Assembly: GCA_905210485.1 (NCBI GenBank)
Contig: CAJLXA010000027.1
Location: 1 to 28,258, forward strand
Direction of reading: 5' to 3'
Source: an uncultured Eubacteriales bacterium
GTDB taxonomy: Bacteria > Bacillota > Clostridia > Oscillospirales > CAG-272
Length of the DNA: 28,258 nt
Shown here: positions 13,961-22,362 of the stretch, one piece after another
Position numbering within the stretch: position 1 is the stretch's first letter
Layout: the number at the start of each line of letters is the position of its first letter
Program-made: the position numbers and the translations under genes
The notes under the pieces: generated by a model
Told to the model about the DNA's origin: nothing
What the model saw: only the letters and a program-made list of their open reading frames with translations
Database searches by the model: none

Positions 13961-14209
13961 CGGCATAAGCGGCGTGTAGCATCGTTTTCACCCGCGCGTC
14001 CGACTTCGCCGCGAGAAATCGCGCCGCCTCACATGCGCTTTATGCCTTGTTTCACTTGCCCGGAAATCGCGCGTTGGGTATGTCAGCCGGTAGTTGTAAA
14101 AAATGACAATATTCATTTACATTTTATGCGCACGGAGCATGACGGACGTTGCCGCTCCGCCGGGAATTATAACTGAAAATAATAAAATAATAAATACAGG
14201 AGATATACA
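13961..14209 (+). other. Unexpectedly long structured spacer between T-box and tyrS
   Basis: Usually the start codon follows the T-box terminator closely; here 250 nt intervene and no gene is visible. Bases 13962-13976 can pair with 14032-14046: GGCATAA with TTATGCC, then GCG with CGC and CGTG with CATG, with two single-base bulges. A second hairpin pairs CGGAGC (14133-14138) with GCTCCG (14154-14159). A weak promoter-like TTGTAA, 17 nt, TTACAT is at 14094-14122. The tyrS ribosome binding site follows at the end. Confidence 0.4.
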
Positions 14210-15430
14210 ATGAAAGTTTATGACGAACTCGTTGCCCGCGGACTGATTGCGCAGGTGACAAACGAAGCGGAGATCCGCGAAATGGTGAATAACGGAAAAG
14301 CGGTATTCTATATCGGCTTCGATCCGACGGCAGACAGTCTGCACGTCGGCCACTTTATGGCGCTCTGTCTGATGAAGCGCCTGCAGATGGCCGGTAACCG
14401 TCCGATCGCTCTGATCGGCGGCGGTACGGGCTATATCGGCGACCCTTCCGGCCGTTCGGACATGCGTTCGATGATGACGCCCGAAACCATACAGCATAAC
14501 TGCGACTGCTTCAAAAAGCAGATGAGCCGCTTTATTGAATTCGGCGAGGGAAAGGCCATGATGGTCAATAACGCCGATTGGCTTCTCGACCTTAAGTATG
14601 TCGATCTTCTCCGTGAAGTCGGCGCCTGCTTCTCGGTCAACAATATGTTGCGCGCCGAATGTTATAAGCAGAGAATGGAAAAAGGACTGTCGTTCCTCGA
14701 ATTCAACTATATGATCATGCAGTCTTACGACTTCTACCACCTCTATCAGAATTACGGTTGCAATATGCAGTTCGGCGGTGACGATCAGTGGTCGAACATG
14801 CTTGGCGGTACGGAACTTATTCGCCGGAAACTCGGCAAAGACGCTCACGCCATGACCATCACCCTGCTTCTGAATTCCGAAGGTAAGAAAATGGGCAAGA
14901 CGGCAAACGGTGCGGTTTGGCTTGACCCGAATAAAACGTCTCCCTTTGAGTTCTACCAGTATTGGCGCAATGTCGGGGATGAGGACGTTATGAAGTGCAT
15001 CCGCATGCTGACCTTCCTCCCCATTGAAGAAATTGACGCCATGAGCGATTGGAAAGACAGCAAACTGAACGATGCGAAGGATATTCTGGCATATGAACTG
15101 ACGAAACTGGTTCACGGTGAAGAGGAGGCCGAAAAGGCCCGTGCATCCTCGCGCGCCCTGTTCGGTGGTGCGGACGGCGGTGAAATTCCGACGGTAACGC
15201 TGACCGATGCCGATCTTACGGACGGCGCGGCCGACATTCTCACGCTTCTTGTCAAAGGCGGTCTTGTGACGTCGAGAAGCGAAGCACGCCGTGCAGTGGA
15301 GCAGGGCGGCGTTTCCGCGGACGGCGAAAAGGTGACCGATATCCGCGCTTCCTTTACGGCGGAAACGCTGAAAAACGGCGTGGTTCTGCGCCGCGGCAAA
15401 AAGAGCTACAAAAAACTTATTCTGGCCTGA
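14210..15430 (+). CDS. tyrS: Tyrosyl-tRNA synthetase
   Basis: Charges tRNA-Tyr with tyrosine. The 406 residues show the class I landmarks: YIGFDPTADSLHVGH (34-48, HIGH motif as HVGH), GGGTGYIGDPSGRSDMR (about 70-86), the tyrosine pocket with YDFYHLY and QFGGDDQWSN (about 187-196), and KMGKT (227-231) as the KMSKS loop. The C-terminal S4 RNA-binding domain occupies about 340-405. AGGAGATATACA precedes the ATG. Transcription is under the tyrosine T-box. No terminator is seen after the stop, and the GH36-type gene starts 27 nt downstream, so both may share this control. Confidence 0.97.
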   Translation: MKVYDELVARGLIAQVTNEAEIREMVNNGKAVFYIGFDPTADSLHVGHFMALCLMKRLQMAGNRPIALIGGGTGYIGDPSGRSDMRSMMTPETIQHNCDCFKKQMSRFIEFGEGKAMMVNNADWLLDLKYVDLLREVGACFSVNNMLRAECYKQRMEKGLSFLEFNYMIMQSYDFYHLYQNYGCNMQFGGDDQWSNMLGGTELIRRKLGKDAHAMTITLLLNSEGKKMGKTANGAVWLDPNKTSPFEFYQYWRNVGDEDVMKCIRMLTFLPIEEIDAMSDWKDSKLNDAKDILAYELTKLVHGEEEAEKARASSRALFGGADGGEIPTVTLTDADLTDGAADILTLLVKGGLVTSRSEARRAVEQGGVSADGEKVTDIRASFTAETLKNGVVLRRGKKSYKKLILA

Positions 15431-15457
15431 CTTGATTTTGATGACGGAGAAACCGCG

Positions 15458-17440
15458 ATGAACAGAATAACATTCGCTTACCGCGACGGAGAGGCCGCTT
15501 TATTGCTTGACGGCAGACCGTTTTTGTCCGGACTTACCGTTTTCGCCCGCTTCACCCGCGGAGGGGAAGCGCGTCTTGCGCCGACGGCACTGCGTGAAGA
15601 TGACGGAACACAGTCGCTTCTGTATTCTGCCGATAAGTATTTTCGCAAACTCATACTCACGCTCCGGGCGGACGGCGACAGCGCCGTCCTCGCCGCGGAG
15701 GCCGAAACGAATGTGGATCACTGGATGGAAGACCGCAAATTCTCGGAATATGCGTCTCTTTCGCTTTCCTACCGACAGTCGTCGGCGCCCGAAGGCGTTC
15801 TTCTGCACGAAATGGAGGACAGTGTTTTCTGGCAGTCACCGCGGTTTCCGGAAGATATATCCGCGCTTCCGCCGGTTACGCAATCCGTTCTCATCGCGTT
15901 CGGGACGGCGGAACATATGCATATCCTGCCGCTGATGAACGACGGATTCCGCACCGAAATGCGGGATAACGGTTTTGTATTGTCGACGGGATACTACGGC
16001 AGTCACGGCCTGTCCGGTTATATTGCCGGTTTTACGGTTGCCCCGACGCCCTATGACGCGATACACAGGAATTTCGTTTTCCTTCGTGAGATCGGTGCGG
16101 TATCCGTAAAACCGACGGCGGAGCGCGAATTTCCCGCTATGCTTGACGGCTTCGGTTTCTGCACATGGGATGCATTTTATAAAGATGTTTCGGCAGAGGG
16201 CATCTATCGTAAACTTGATGAGTTACGGGAAAAGGGCGTTCGTCTTCGCTGGCTTCTGATTGATGACGGTTGGTCGCAGTATGACGAGATGTATCTGACC
16301 GATTTTACGGAAGATCGCAAAAAGTTTCCGGACGGCCTGAAAAACACGGTTGAGAAAATCAAGAGGGAATACGGCGTGCGCTATGTCGGCGTATGGCATG
16401 CGTTCACGGGTTATTGGCAGGGAATTCTGCCCGGTTCTCCGGCGTTCCGTGCGGCCGACGGCGAACTGGTGCTGACGGCCGAGGGATATTGGCTTCCGAA
16501 ACCCGATCCCGATACGGCATTCCGCTTTTTTGACCGATGGCACCGCTATCTTGCTTCATGCGGGGTCGATTTTGTCAAGGTGGACAATCAGGGATCGTAT
16601 TCTTCAAAGATCGAAGCGGTCGCGCCCGCAACAAAAGCCGTGCGTATTCTGCATGAAGCGTTGGAAAGCTCGGCGCTGAAAAATTTCGGGAACGGACTTC
16701 TGAACTGCATGGGTATGAGTACGGAGGACGTCCTTCAAAGTCCTGCGGCCCCGATCATGCGGACGTCGGACGACTATTTTCCGAAACGTGCAGGAGATTT
16801 TTCCCGCCACGCCGTGCAAAACGCGTACAACGCGCTTTTGCAGAGAGAGCTTCACCACTGCGATTTTGATATGTGGTGGTCGGCTCACGAGTCGGCCGAA
16901 GTGTCGTCGGTTCTGCGCGCTGTCAGCGGCGGGCCTATCTATGTCAGCGATGAGGTCGGAGCCACCGATCCCACGTATATTTTCCCTGCAACGGACGGAG
17001 AGGGTGGAATTTACCGTTGTGACGGCGCGGCTGTCCCGACTGCCGACATCATCTATACCGATTGCCGTGCGGAGAAAATGCCGCTGAAAATCTATAACCG
17101 TAAAGGCGACGCCTTTGTGCTTGCGGCGTTTGCCGTTTCCGATTGCACGGTTTCCGGCGAAGTACGACTGTCGGATATTCCCGAGGCGCACGATGATTCT
17201 TATCTGTGCGAAGAGTATTTTTCGGGGAAAACAACGCTTCTTTCCCGCGGGGACAGCATACCGTTTACGGTTGAAAAAAATCATGCCCGCCTGTATAATC
17301 TGTACCCCGTGACCGGGAAAACGGTGTTTCTCGGACGGCGCGATAAGTATATCGGCATTGCGACGCCGCGCGAACGGAAAATGGCGGTCGACGCCGTAAA
17401 GTCAAAAGAGAACGATAATTGGTCAAAAGAAAACCGATAA
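15458..17440 (+). CDS. GH36-type glycoside hydrolase, Sip1/raffinose-synthase-like alpha-galactosidase
   Basis: A 660-residue protein of the raffinose-synthase/seed-imbibition (Sip1) branch of GH36. An N-terminal beta-sandwich (about 1-220) leads into a TIM barrel marked by GFGFCTWDAFY (231-241) and LLIDDGW (266-272). The likely nucleophile is Asp376 in FVKVDNQ, and the acid/base is in RTSDDYF (435-441, Asp438 or Asp439). A C-terminal beta domain follows. Family members hydrolyse or transfer alpha-galactosyl groups; the substrate here is unknown. No signal peptide, so it acts on imported sugars in the cytoplasm. ACGGAG precedes ATG. It sits 27 nt behind tyrS and ahead of three more sugar genes. 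Confidence 0.85.
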   Translation: MNRITFAYRDGEAALLLDGRPFLSGLTVFARFTRGGEARLAPTALREDDGTQSLLYSADKYFRKLILTLRADGDSAVLAAEAETNVDHWMEDRKFSEYASLSLSYRQSSAPEGVLLHEMEDSVFWQSPRFPEDISALPPVTQSVLIAFGTAEHMHILPLMNDGFRTEMRDNGFVLSTGYYGSHGLSGYIAGFTVAPTPYDAIHRNFVFLREIGAVSVKPTAEREFPAMLDGFGFCTWDAFYKDVSAEGIYRKLDELREKGVRLRWLLIDDGWSQYDEMYLTDFTEDRKKFPDGLKNTVEKIKREYGVRYVGVWHAFTGYWQGILPGSPAFRAADGELVLTAEGYWLPKPDPDTAFRFFDRWHRYLASCGVDFVKVDNQGSYSSKIEAVAPATKAVRILHEALESSALKNFGNGLLNCMGMSTEDVLQSPAAPIMRTSDDYFPKRAGDFSRHAVQNAYNALLQRELHHCDFDMWWSAHESAEVSSVLRAVSGGPIYVSDEVGATDPTYIFPATDGEGGIYRCDGAAVPTADIIYTDCRAEKMPLKIYNRKGDAFVLAAFAVSDCTVSGEVRLSDIPEAHDDSYLCEEYFSGKTTLLSRGDSIPFTVEKNHARLYNLYPVTGKTVFLGRRDKYIGIATPRERKMAVDAVKSKENDNWSKENR

Positions 17441-17455
17441 ATGTATGTTTTTCTC

Positions 17456-17484
17456 TTGCTTTTTTTCACTCAATATGGTAAAAT
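17456..17484 (+). promoter_or_regulatory. Sigma-A promoter for the GH29-like gene
   Basis: TTGCTT (17456-17461), 17-nt spacer, TAAAAT (17479-17484). Start near 17491, about 50 nt before ATG 17544. It separates the GH29-like gene, at least partly, from the upstream tyrS transcript. Confidence 0.6.
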
Positions 17485-17543
17485 AACACTGATTACGGCA
17501 CGGGTCTCACGGACATAGCGTGTCGAACAATGAGGAGATTTTT

Positions 17544-18638
17544 ATGATAGATCGCAAACAGAGAACCGAATTTTTCGCCGATCTCGGCTGGGGCATTTTT
17601 ACCCATTACATAGGTTTCAGACCTACCGATTCAGACACAACGCGTTCGCATTTTGCTTCATACAATACATGGAACGATCGTGTTAATGCTTTCAACACAG
17701 ACACCTATGCGGAAACGCTTCATCGCATTGGCGCACATTATGCATTCTTCACCGTAATGCAGGGAACAAAGTATCTTTGCGCACCGAATAAAACGTATAA
17801 TGAGATTACGGGTATGCGCCCCGGAGAAGCCTGCTCCGACCGCGACCTGATCGGCGATCTTATCACGTCGCTTGATCGTTACAATATTCCGCTGTTTCTT
17901 TATTATACGGGCGACGGTCCGTATAAGGACGAACAGTGCGGTAACGCGATGGGGTATTATGACCGTGAAGTCGAACATGTAACGCTTCCGTTCGTTGAAA
18001 AATGGACATCGGTTATGAAAGAATATGCCGTTCGTTACGGAAGCGGCGTTAAGGGATGGTGGATCGACGGCATGTTCCGTTACCTCGGATACGGTAGCGA
18101 CGAGCTTTTCATTCCGTACAGAGAAGCCATGCTCGCCGGCAATCCCGACGCGATCATTGCTTTTAACAACGGCGTGGCTCAACCCGATACCGACCGTCCC
18201 GAGGTGCAGAAATATGTCAAGGGTATTGAATCGCCTCTTGCCAGAGTCCGCGCACTTGAAGCTGTGCAGGACATCGATCCTGCCGCGAAGGCGGCACTTG
18301 CCAATCGACCCGGAAATACCGTTCGGTTCACCGAATATGAAGATTTTCAAGCGGGCGAAACCGACACGTTTGACGAATATCCGCCTGAGGGCGGTATGAC
18401 CGACGGATCACGCTGGCACAAACTCGGCTTTCTCGGTCAGTTAAAGTATTGGTCCCCGGTTTGGTACGGCGGCGGTTGGAACTGCCTCGGCAGCCGTTAC
18501 AGCGGCGACTATATGCGCGACTATGTGAAAGCATGCAATGCGCGCCGCGGCGTGGTTTCCATTGACGCTTATCTGTTTGATGACGGATCGTTTGATGAAG
18601 CCCAACTCGAAGTTTTGAAGAAAATCGAAAACAAATAA
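17544..18638 (+). CDS. GH29-like (alpha-L-fucosidase-like) barrel protein
   Basis: Start chosen at ATG 17544, 7 nt after GAGGAG; the upstream in-frame GTG (17520) has no ribosome binding site. The 364 residues resemble the catalytic barrel of alpha-L-fucosidases: LGWGIFTHYIGF near the N terminus (about 14-25), a stretch with DTYAETLHRIGAHYAFFTV, DLIGDLITSLDRYNIPLFLYYT (about 101-122), and VKGWWIDGMF (169-178), where Asp175 matches the GH29 nucleophile position in WxDG. The C-terminal beta-sandwich typical of GH29 is missing, as is any signal peptide. I cannot identify the acid/base residue. It could be a cytoplasmic fucosidase, an enzyme for another deoxy sugar, or a new related family. Confidence 0.65.
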   Translation: MIDRKQRTEFFADLGWGIFTHYIGFRPTDSDTTRSHFASYNTWNDRVNAFNTDTYAETLHRIGAHYAFFTVMQGTKYLCAPNKTYNEITGMRPGEACSDRDLIGDLITSLDRYNIPLFLYYTGDGPYKDEQCGNAMGYYDREVEHVTLPFVEKWTSVMKEYAVRYGSGVKGWWIDGMFRYLGYGSDELFIPYREAMLAGNPDAIIAFNNGVAQPDTDRPEVQKYVKGIESPLARVRALEAVQDIDPAAKAALANRPGNTVRFTEYEDFQAGETDTFDEYPPEGGMTDGSRWHKLGFLGQLKYWSPVWYGGGWNCLGSRYSGDYMRDYVKACNARRGVVSIDAYLFDDGSFDEAQLEVLKKIENK

Positions 18639-18680
18639 AAAGTAAACTGCACTTTACATAATTACTGATAAGAGGACAAA

Positions 18681-19133
18681 ATGAAAATTGCTATCGGAAA
18701 TGACCACGCGGCCGTTGACATGAAAAATACGGTTGCAAAACATCTTCGCGATCTCGGATACGAGGTCGTGAATTTCGGTACGGATACCGGCGAAAGTTGC
18801 GATTATCCCGTGTACGGCAAACGCGTTGCGGACGCCGTGGCGTCGGGAAAATGCGATCTCGGCGTTCTGATCTGCGGTACCGGCATCGGTATAAGTCTCG
18901 CGGCCAACAAGGTCAAGGGAATCCGCGCCGTGGCGTGCTCCGAACCCTATTCCGCCAAGATGGCGCGGGCGCACAACAATGCCAACATCGTGTGCTTCGG
19001 CGCGCGTGTGATCGGCGAAGCAACGGCTCTTGAAATCATTGACGCGTTTCTTTCTTCTTCCTTTGAAGGGGGACGGCACAGCCGCCGCGTGGATATGATC
19101 ACGGCTATCGAAAACGGAGAAGCATTGGAATAA
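18681..19133 (+). CDS. rpiB: Ribose-5-phosphate isomerase B (RpiB/LacAB family)
   Basis: Interconverts ribulose-5-phosphate and ribose-5-phosphate in the pentose phosphate pathway; relatives isomerise allose- or galactose-6-phosphate. The 150 residues show DHAAVDMK (8-15), the active-site ICGTGIGISLAANKVKGIRA (64-83) with the catalytic Cys65, the Tyr in SEPYSA, His98 in ARAHNNANI, and EGGRHSRRVD near the C terminus. The sequence resembles true RpiB rather than LacA or LacB, but its place between two sugar hydrolase genes and a hexosamine-kinase-like gene leaves a sugar-specific isomerase open. GAGGAC precedes the ATG. It lies 42 nt after the GH29-like gene. Confidence 0.9.
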   Translation: MKIAIGNDHAAVDMKNTVAKHLRDLGYEVVNFGTDTGESCDYPVYGKRVADAVASGKCDLGVLICGTGIGISLAANKVKGIRAVACSEPYSAKMARAHNNANIVCFGARVIGEATALEIIDAFLSSSFEGGRHSRRVDMITAIENGEALE

Positions 19134-19247
19134 TTCCCGGAAGAAACCGCATATCGCTTTGCCGGCGTCGCTTCCGTACCGGGTTTGCCGGTTTCCGGTC
19201 TTGCGACTGCCAAAAACACAGCGTACGGAAAATATGGAGAAAACATT

Positions 19248-20336
19248 ATGAAGAAGTATGATCCCCTTGAAGTTATCGGTCATTTTCAGATTCACGCCGC
19301 GCCCGTTTCGTATGAAGTATGTACGATCGGACATATCTGCGACACCTATTTTGTGACCGCAACGCGCGAAAACGGCGCCAAAGTACGTTTTGTTCTTCAG
19401 CGCATGAATGAGCAGATTTTTAAGGATCCGCCCGCTTTGATGCATAACATTTTGTCGGTGACCGAGCATATTGGTGAGAAGCTCCGCGCGGCAGGGCAGG
19501 ACGACAGTCGAGGCGTAATGCATGTGATCCCGTCACTTGACGGGAAAGCCTACTATAAAGAGGGAGACAGCGATTATTTCCGCGTGTATACGTTTATTGA
19601 AAACGCTGTGAACCGTCAGAGCTGTGAAAATGAAAAGGAATTGTATGCCGCCGCCTATGCATTTGGCGATTTTCAGTACGGACTTGCGGATTTTGACGCG
19701 TCCGAACTGTATGAAGTCATTCCGAATTTTCATAATACTGAAAGCCGTCTTAAGGATTTTTGCGCCGCTCTTGACAAAGACGTATGCGGCCGCGCCGCAT
19801 CGGTGCAGGAAGAGATCCGTTTTGTCCTCGACCGCATGTCGTACGGTACACGGATCACGGCGCCGCTGAAAGAGGGCAAATTGCCCCTTCGCGTAACGCA
19901 TAACGATACCAAACTGAACAACGTCATGCTTGATCCCGTTACGGGAGAAGGCGTTTGCGTGATTGATCTGGACACGGTCATGCCGGGAAGCGCATTGTAC
20001 GATTTCGGCGATCTTATCCGGTTCGGCGCCTCCAGCGCCGCGGAAGACGAACGCGATCTTTCCAAGGTTTACGTCCGCACGTCTTATTACAATGCCGCGC
20101 GGGACGGCTTTCTTGCGGGAACCCGCGGCAGTCTTACCGAAAATGAAATCCGTATGTTGCCCGACGGTGCGCTGGTTATTACTTTTGAGACCGGCGTGCG
20201 TTTCCTGACCGACTATCTTGCCGGCGATACATACTTCAAGACGCATTACGAAGGGCAGAACCTCGATCGGGCGCGCAACCAGTTCAAACTGGTGCGGGAT
20301 ATGGAAGAAAAAATCAAATCCGGCGAGATCCGTTGA
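19248..20336 (+). CDS. N-acetylhexosamine 1-kinase-like phosphotransferase (NahK-type)
   Basis: Start at ATG 19248 after GGAGA; upstream frame lacks a binding site. The 362 residues closely follow, from memory, NahK of Bifidobacterium, which phosphorylates GlcNAc and GalNAc at C1 in the lacto-N-biose/galacto-N-biose pathway. Shared features are FVLQRMNEQIFKDPPALM (48-65), YAFGDFQYGLADFDASEL (about 137-154), NFHNTESRLKDF, RVTHNDTKLNNVMLD (215-229, catalytic Asp220), VIDLDTVMPGSALYDFGD (238-255) and IRFGASSAAEDERDLSK. It belongs to the aminoglycoside phosphotransferase/choline kinase fold. The usual partner phosphorylase (GH112) is not in this window. The specificity is inferred; antibiotic inactivation is unlikely given this match. 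Confidence 0.82.
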   Translation: MKKYDPLEVIGHFQIHAAPVSYEVCTIGHICDTYFVTATRENGAKVRFVLQRMNEQIFKDPPALMHNILSVTEHIGEKLRAAGQDDSRGVMHVIPSLDGKAYYKEGDSDYFRVYTFIENAVNRQSCENEKELYAAAYAFGDFQYGLADFDASELYEVIPNFHNTESRLKDFCAALDKDVCGRAASVQEEIRFVLDRMSYGTRITAPLKEGKLPLRVTHNDTKLNNVMLDPVTGEGVCVIDLDTVMPGSALYDFGDLIRFGASSAAEDERDLSKVYVRTSYYNAARDGFLAGTRGSLTENEIRMLPDGALVITFETGVRFLTDYLAGDTYFKTHYEGQNLDRARNQFKLVRDMEEKIKSGEIR

Positions 20337-20410
20337 AATCCGGCGCGTCCGCTTGGCCGTAAGAGGTGCGGCGGTGATGCCGGACGGAACGGCTCTGTTC
20401 CGAAAACGAA

Positions 20411-20446
20411 CCGTAAAGTACATCTGTGGCTTTACGGTCGTTTTTT
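20411..20446 (+). terminator. Terminator after the NahK-like gene
   Basis: CCGTAAAG (20411-20418) pairs with CTTTACGG (20430-20437) around 11 nt, followed by TCG and a run of six T (20441-20446). It closes the sugar block before ribF. Confidence 0.8.
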
Positions 20447-20520
20447 CGTCGGATAAGTATGAATAGTTTGCGGGCATTGTAAAATAACACGGAGAAAATG
20501 CGGAAGAAAGGAAAAACATC

Positions 20521-21420
20521 ATGCGGATTGTGGGGAAAATTCCCGGTACGGACGACCGCTGTGCGGTGGCAATCGGTTTTTTTGACGGTGTGCATCGCGG
20601 TCATGCCGCGCTCCTCTGTGAAACGGTGCGCATTGCGCACGAAAAACATCTGATTCCCGCGGTTTTTACCTTTTCTGCGGAAGAACCGTATAAAAACATG
20701 CCGTTGCTCACGACAGAAGCGGAAAAGGAAAGACTGCTTTTGTCTTCCGGTATGGAAACGATTTTTGTCGTGCATTTTTCCGAGGTGGCCGATCTTTCGC
20801 CCGAAACTTTTATCCGCGACATACTGCATTTGTCCGTTTTTGCCGAGCATGCCGTAATCGGTACGGATTTTCGCTTCGGTAAAGGAGCGGCCGGCAATGC
20901 GGAAACGCTTGCGGCGTCTTTTCCGACTACGGTGGTCGTGCCTGTAACGGACGGCGGCGTGACCGTTTCGTCCACGCGGATACGCGAAGCCGTTGCTGCC
21001 GGCGATACGGAAAACGTGCGCGCATGGCTTGGGCGGGATTTCGGCTTTTCGGGGACGGTGGTGCATGGCAAAGCGCTCGGCCGCACGCTCGGATTCCCCA
21101 CGCTCAACACCTTTCTGCCCGACGGACTCATCGCACCGCGAAACGGCGTTTACGCCGCCACGGTAACGGTGGAGGGAACCGAATACGCCGCCGTTTCCAA
21201 TATCGGAATAAGACCGACGGTGGAAGACGGACATCGCATGAACTGCGAGAGTCACCTTTTGCATACGAGCGGTGATTTTTACGGAAAAAATGCCGATATA
21301 CGGCTTCATCATTTTATAAGACCCGAAAAAAAGTTTGATTCGGTCGAAGCGCTTGCGGCGCAGATTACCGAAGATAAAAAGGAGGCTTTCCGATGGATGA
21401 GCAGGTCTATATCAAATTGA
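20521..21420 (+). CDS. ribF: Bifunctional riboflavin kinase/FMN adenylyltransferase
   Basis: Makes FMN from riboflavin and then FAD. The 299-residue protein has the two usual domains. The N-terminal nucleotidyltransferase holds GFFDGVHRGH (19-28), GTDFRFGKGAAGN (114-126) and SSTRIR (150-155). The C-terminal flavokinase starts near 175 with GTVVHGKALGRTLGFPTLN (178-196, the PTxN motif) and continues with NGVYAATV, VSNIGIRPT and the HHFIRPEKKFDS stretch with the catalytic Glu region. GAAAGGAAAAA precedes ATG 20521. The last 28 nt overlap prmA, whose ribosome binding site lies inside ribF. A promoter before it is unclear (TAAAAT at 20480-20485, no good -35). Confidence 0.97.
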   Translation: MRIVGKIPGTDDRCAVAIGFFDGVHRGHAALLCETVRIAHEKHLIPAVFTFSAEEPYKNMPLLTTEAEKERLLLSSGMETIFVVHFSEVADLSPETFIRDILHLSVFAEHAVIGTDFRFGKGAAGNAETLAASFPTTVVVPVTDGGVTVSSTRIREAVAAGDTENVRAWLGRDFGFSGTVVHGKALGRTLGFPTLNTFLPDGLIAPRNGVYAATVTVEGTEYAAVSNIGIRPTVEDGHRMNCESHLLHTSGDFYGKNADIRLHHFIRPEKKFDSVEALAAQITEDKKEAFRWMSRSISN

Positions 21421-22319
21421 CGGCAACCGTCGATACAAAAAATCTTGATACGGCGGCGGCCATCGTGTCGATGGTGGATCCGATGCTGATGATCACCGAT
21501 TACAGCGATGCGGAAACGCTGTCCGGCGTTTACGGAAATCTGATTGATGAAACAATTCTGAAAGCCGATAAATCGCATGCCGACGTTTCCGTGTTTCTTT
21601 CCGCTGATAAAAGCGTTCCCGAATATCGCGCATTTCTTTCCGAACGTTTTGCCGCCGCGGGAATTCCCGTGAGTTTCTCCTGCGAATCCACACGGGAAGA
21701 GGATTGGGCGGAAACATGGAAACAGTACTATCACCCGATGTCGTTCGGCCGTGTTACCATTGTACCCGCATGGGAGAAATATGAAAAAAAGCCGGACGAG
21801 ATCACGGTTCTGATGGATCCCGGTATGGCCTTTGGTACAGGAACCCATGAAACCACACGACTGGCTTTACGTTACCTGACACAGGAGATACGCGGCGGAG
21901 AACATGTTCTTGACGTCGGTACGGGGAGCGGAATTCTGTCCATTACCGCGTCGAAACTCGGCGCCGCCCATTGCGTGGCGACCGACCTTGATCCCGACGC
22001 CGTGAAAAATGCGAGGGAAAACATTGCGAAGAACGAATGTCAGAACATAGATTGTTATGTTTCCGATCTTTTACGCGCCGTTCCGCAGGAGGAGAAGTTT
22101 GATTTTGTCGCCGCCAATATCGTGGCGGATATTTTGCTTCTTCTGATTCCGGAAGTGTCGCCGTATATGCGCCCCGGCGCAAAGATCGCGCTGTCGGGGA
22201 TTATTGACGGGCGCGAGCAGGATATTCTCGGCGCACTGAATAAACACGGCTTCCGTATCCTTGACGCATCACGCGAAAATGACTGGAACGGAATTCTTGC
22301 CGAAAAACCGGCAGAATAA
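21393..22319 (+). CDS. prmA: Ribosomal protein L11 methyltransferase
   Basis: SAM-dependent enzyme that methylates ribosomal protein L11. The 308 residues have an N-terminal substrate-recognition part (about 1-110, DWAETWKQYYHPMSFG at 104-119 is typical), the signature MDPGMAFGTGTHETTR (141-156), then the Rossmann SAM site VLDVGTGSGILSI (172-184), ATDLDPDAVKNARENI, and the catalytic-domain motif VAANIVADILL. LSGIIDGRE lies near the C terminus. AAAGGAGG is 8 nt upstream of ATG, inside ribF, with a 28-nt gene overlap, so the two are probably coupled. It precedes rsmE, the common prmA-rsmE pair. Confidence 0.96.
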   Translation: MDEQVYIKLTATVDTKNLDTAAAIVSMVDPMLMITDYSDAETLSGVYGNLIDETILKADKSHADVSVFLSADKSVPEYRAFLSERFAAAGIPVSFSCESTREEDWAETWKQYYHPMSFGRVTIVPAWEKYEKKPDEITVLMDPGMAFGTGTHETTRLALRYLTQEIRGGEHVLDVGTGSGILSITASKLGAAHCVATDLDPDAVKNARENIAKNECQNIDCYVSDLLRAVPQEEKFDFVAANIVADILLLLIPEVSPYMRPGAKIALSGIIDGREQDILGALNKHGFRILDASRENDWNGILAEKPAE

Positions 22320-22362
22320 TATATCCCTAAAATGACAATAGAAGTTTACGAAAGGACATAAT

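Noticed and set aside
13865..14176. 103-codon plus-strand frame spanning the T-box and the spacer
   Set aside because: It begins inside the T-box antiterminator region, has no ribosome site, and crosses the terminator.
19248..20336. Aminoglycoside resistance kinase
   Set aside because: The fold is the same, but the sequence follows the N-acetylhexosamine 1-kinase type (HNDTKLNN, IDLDTVMPGS, RFGASSA) and it sits among sugar genes.
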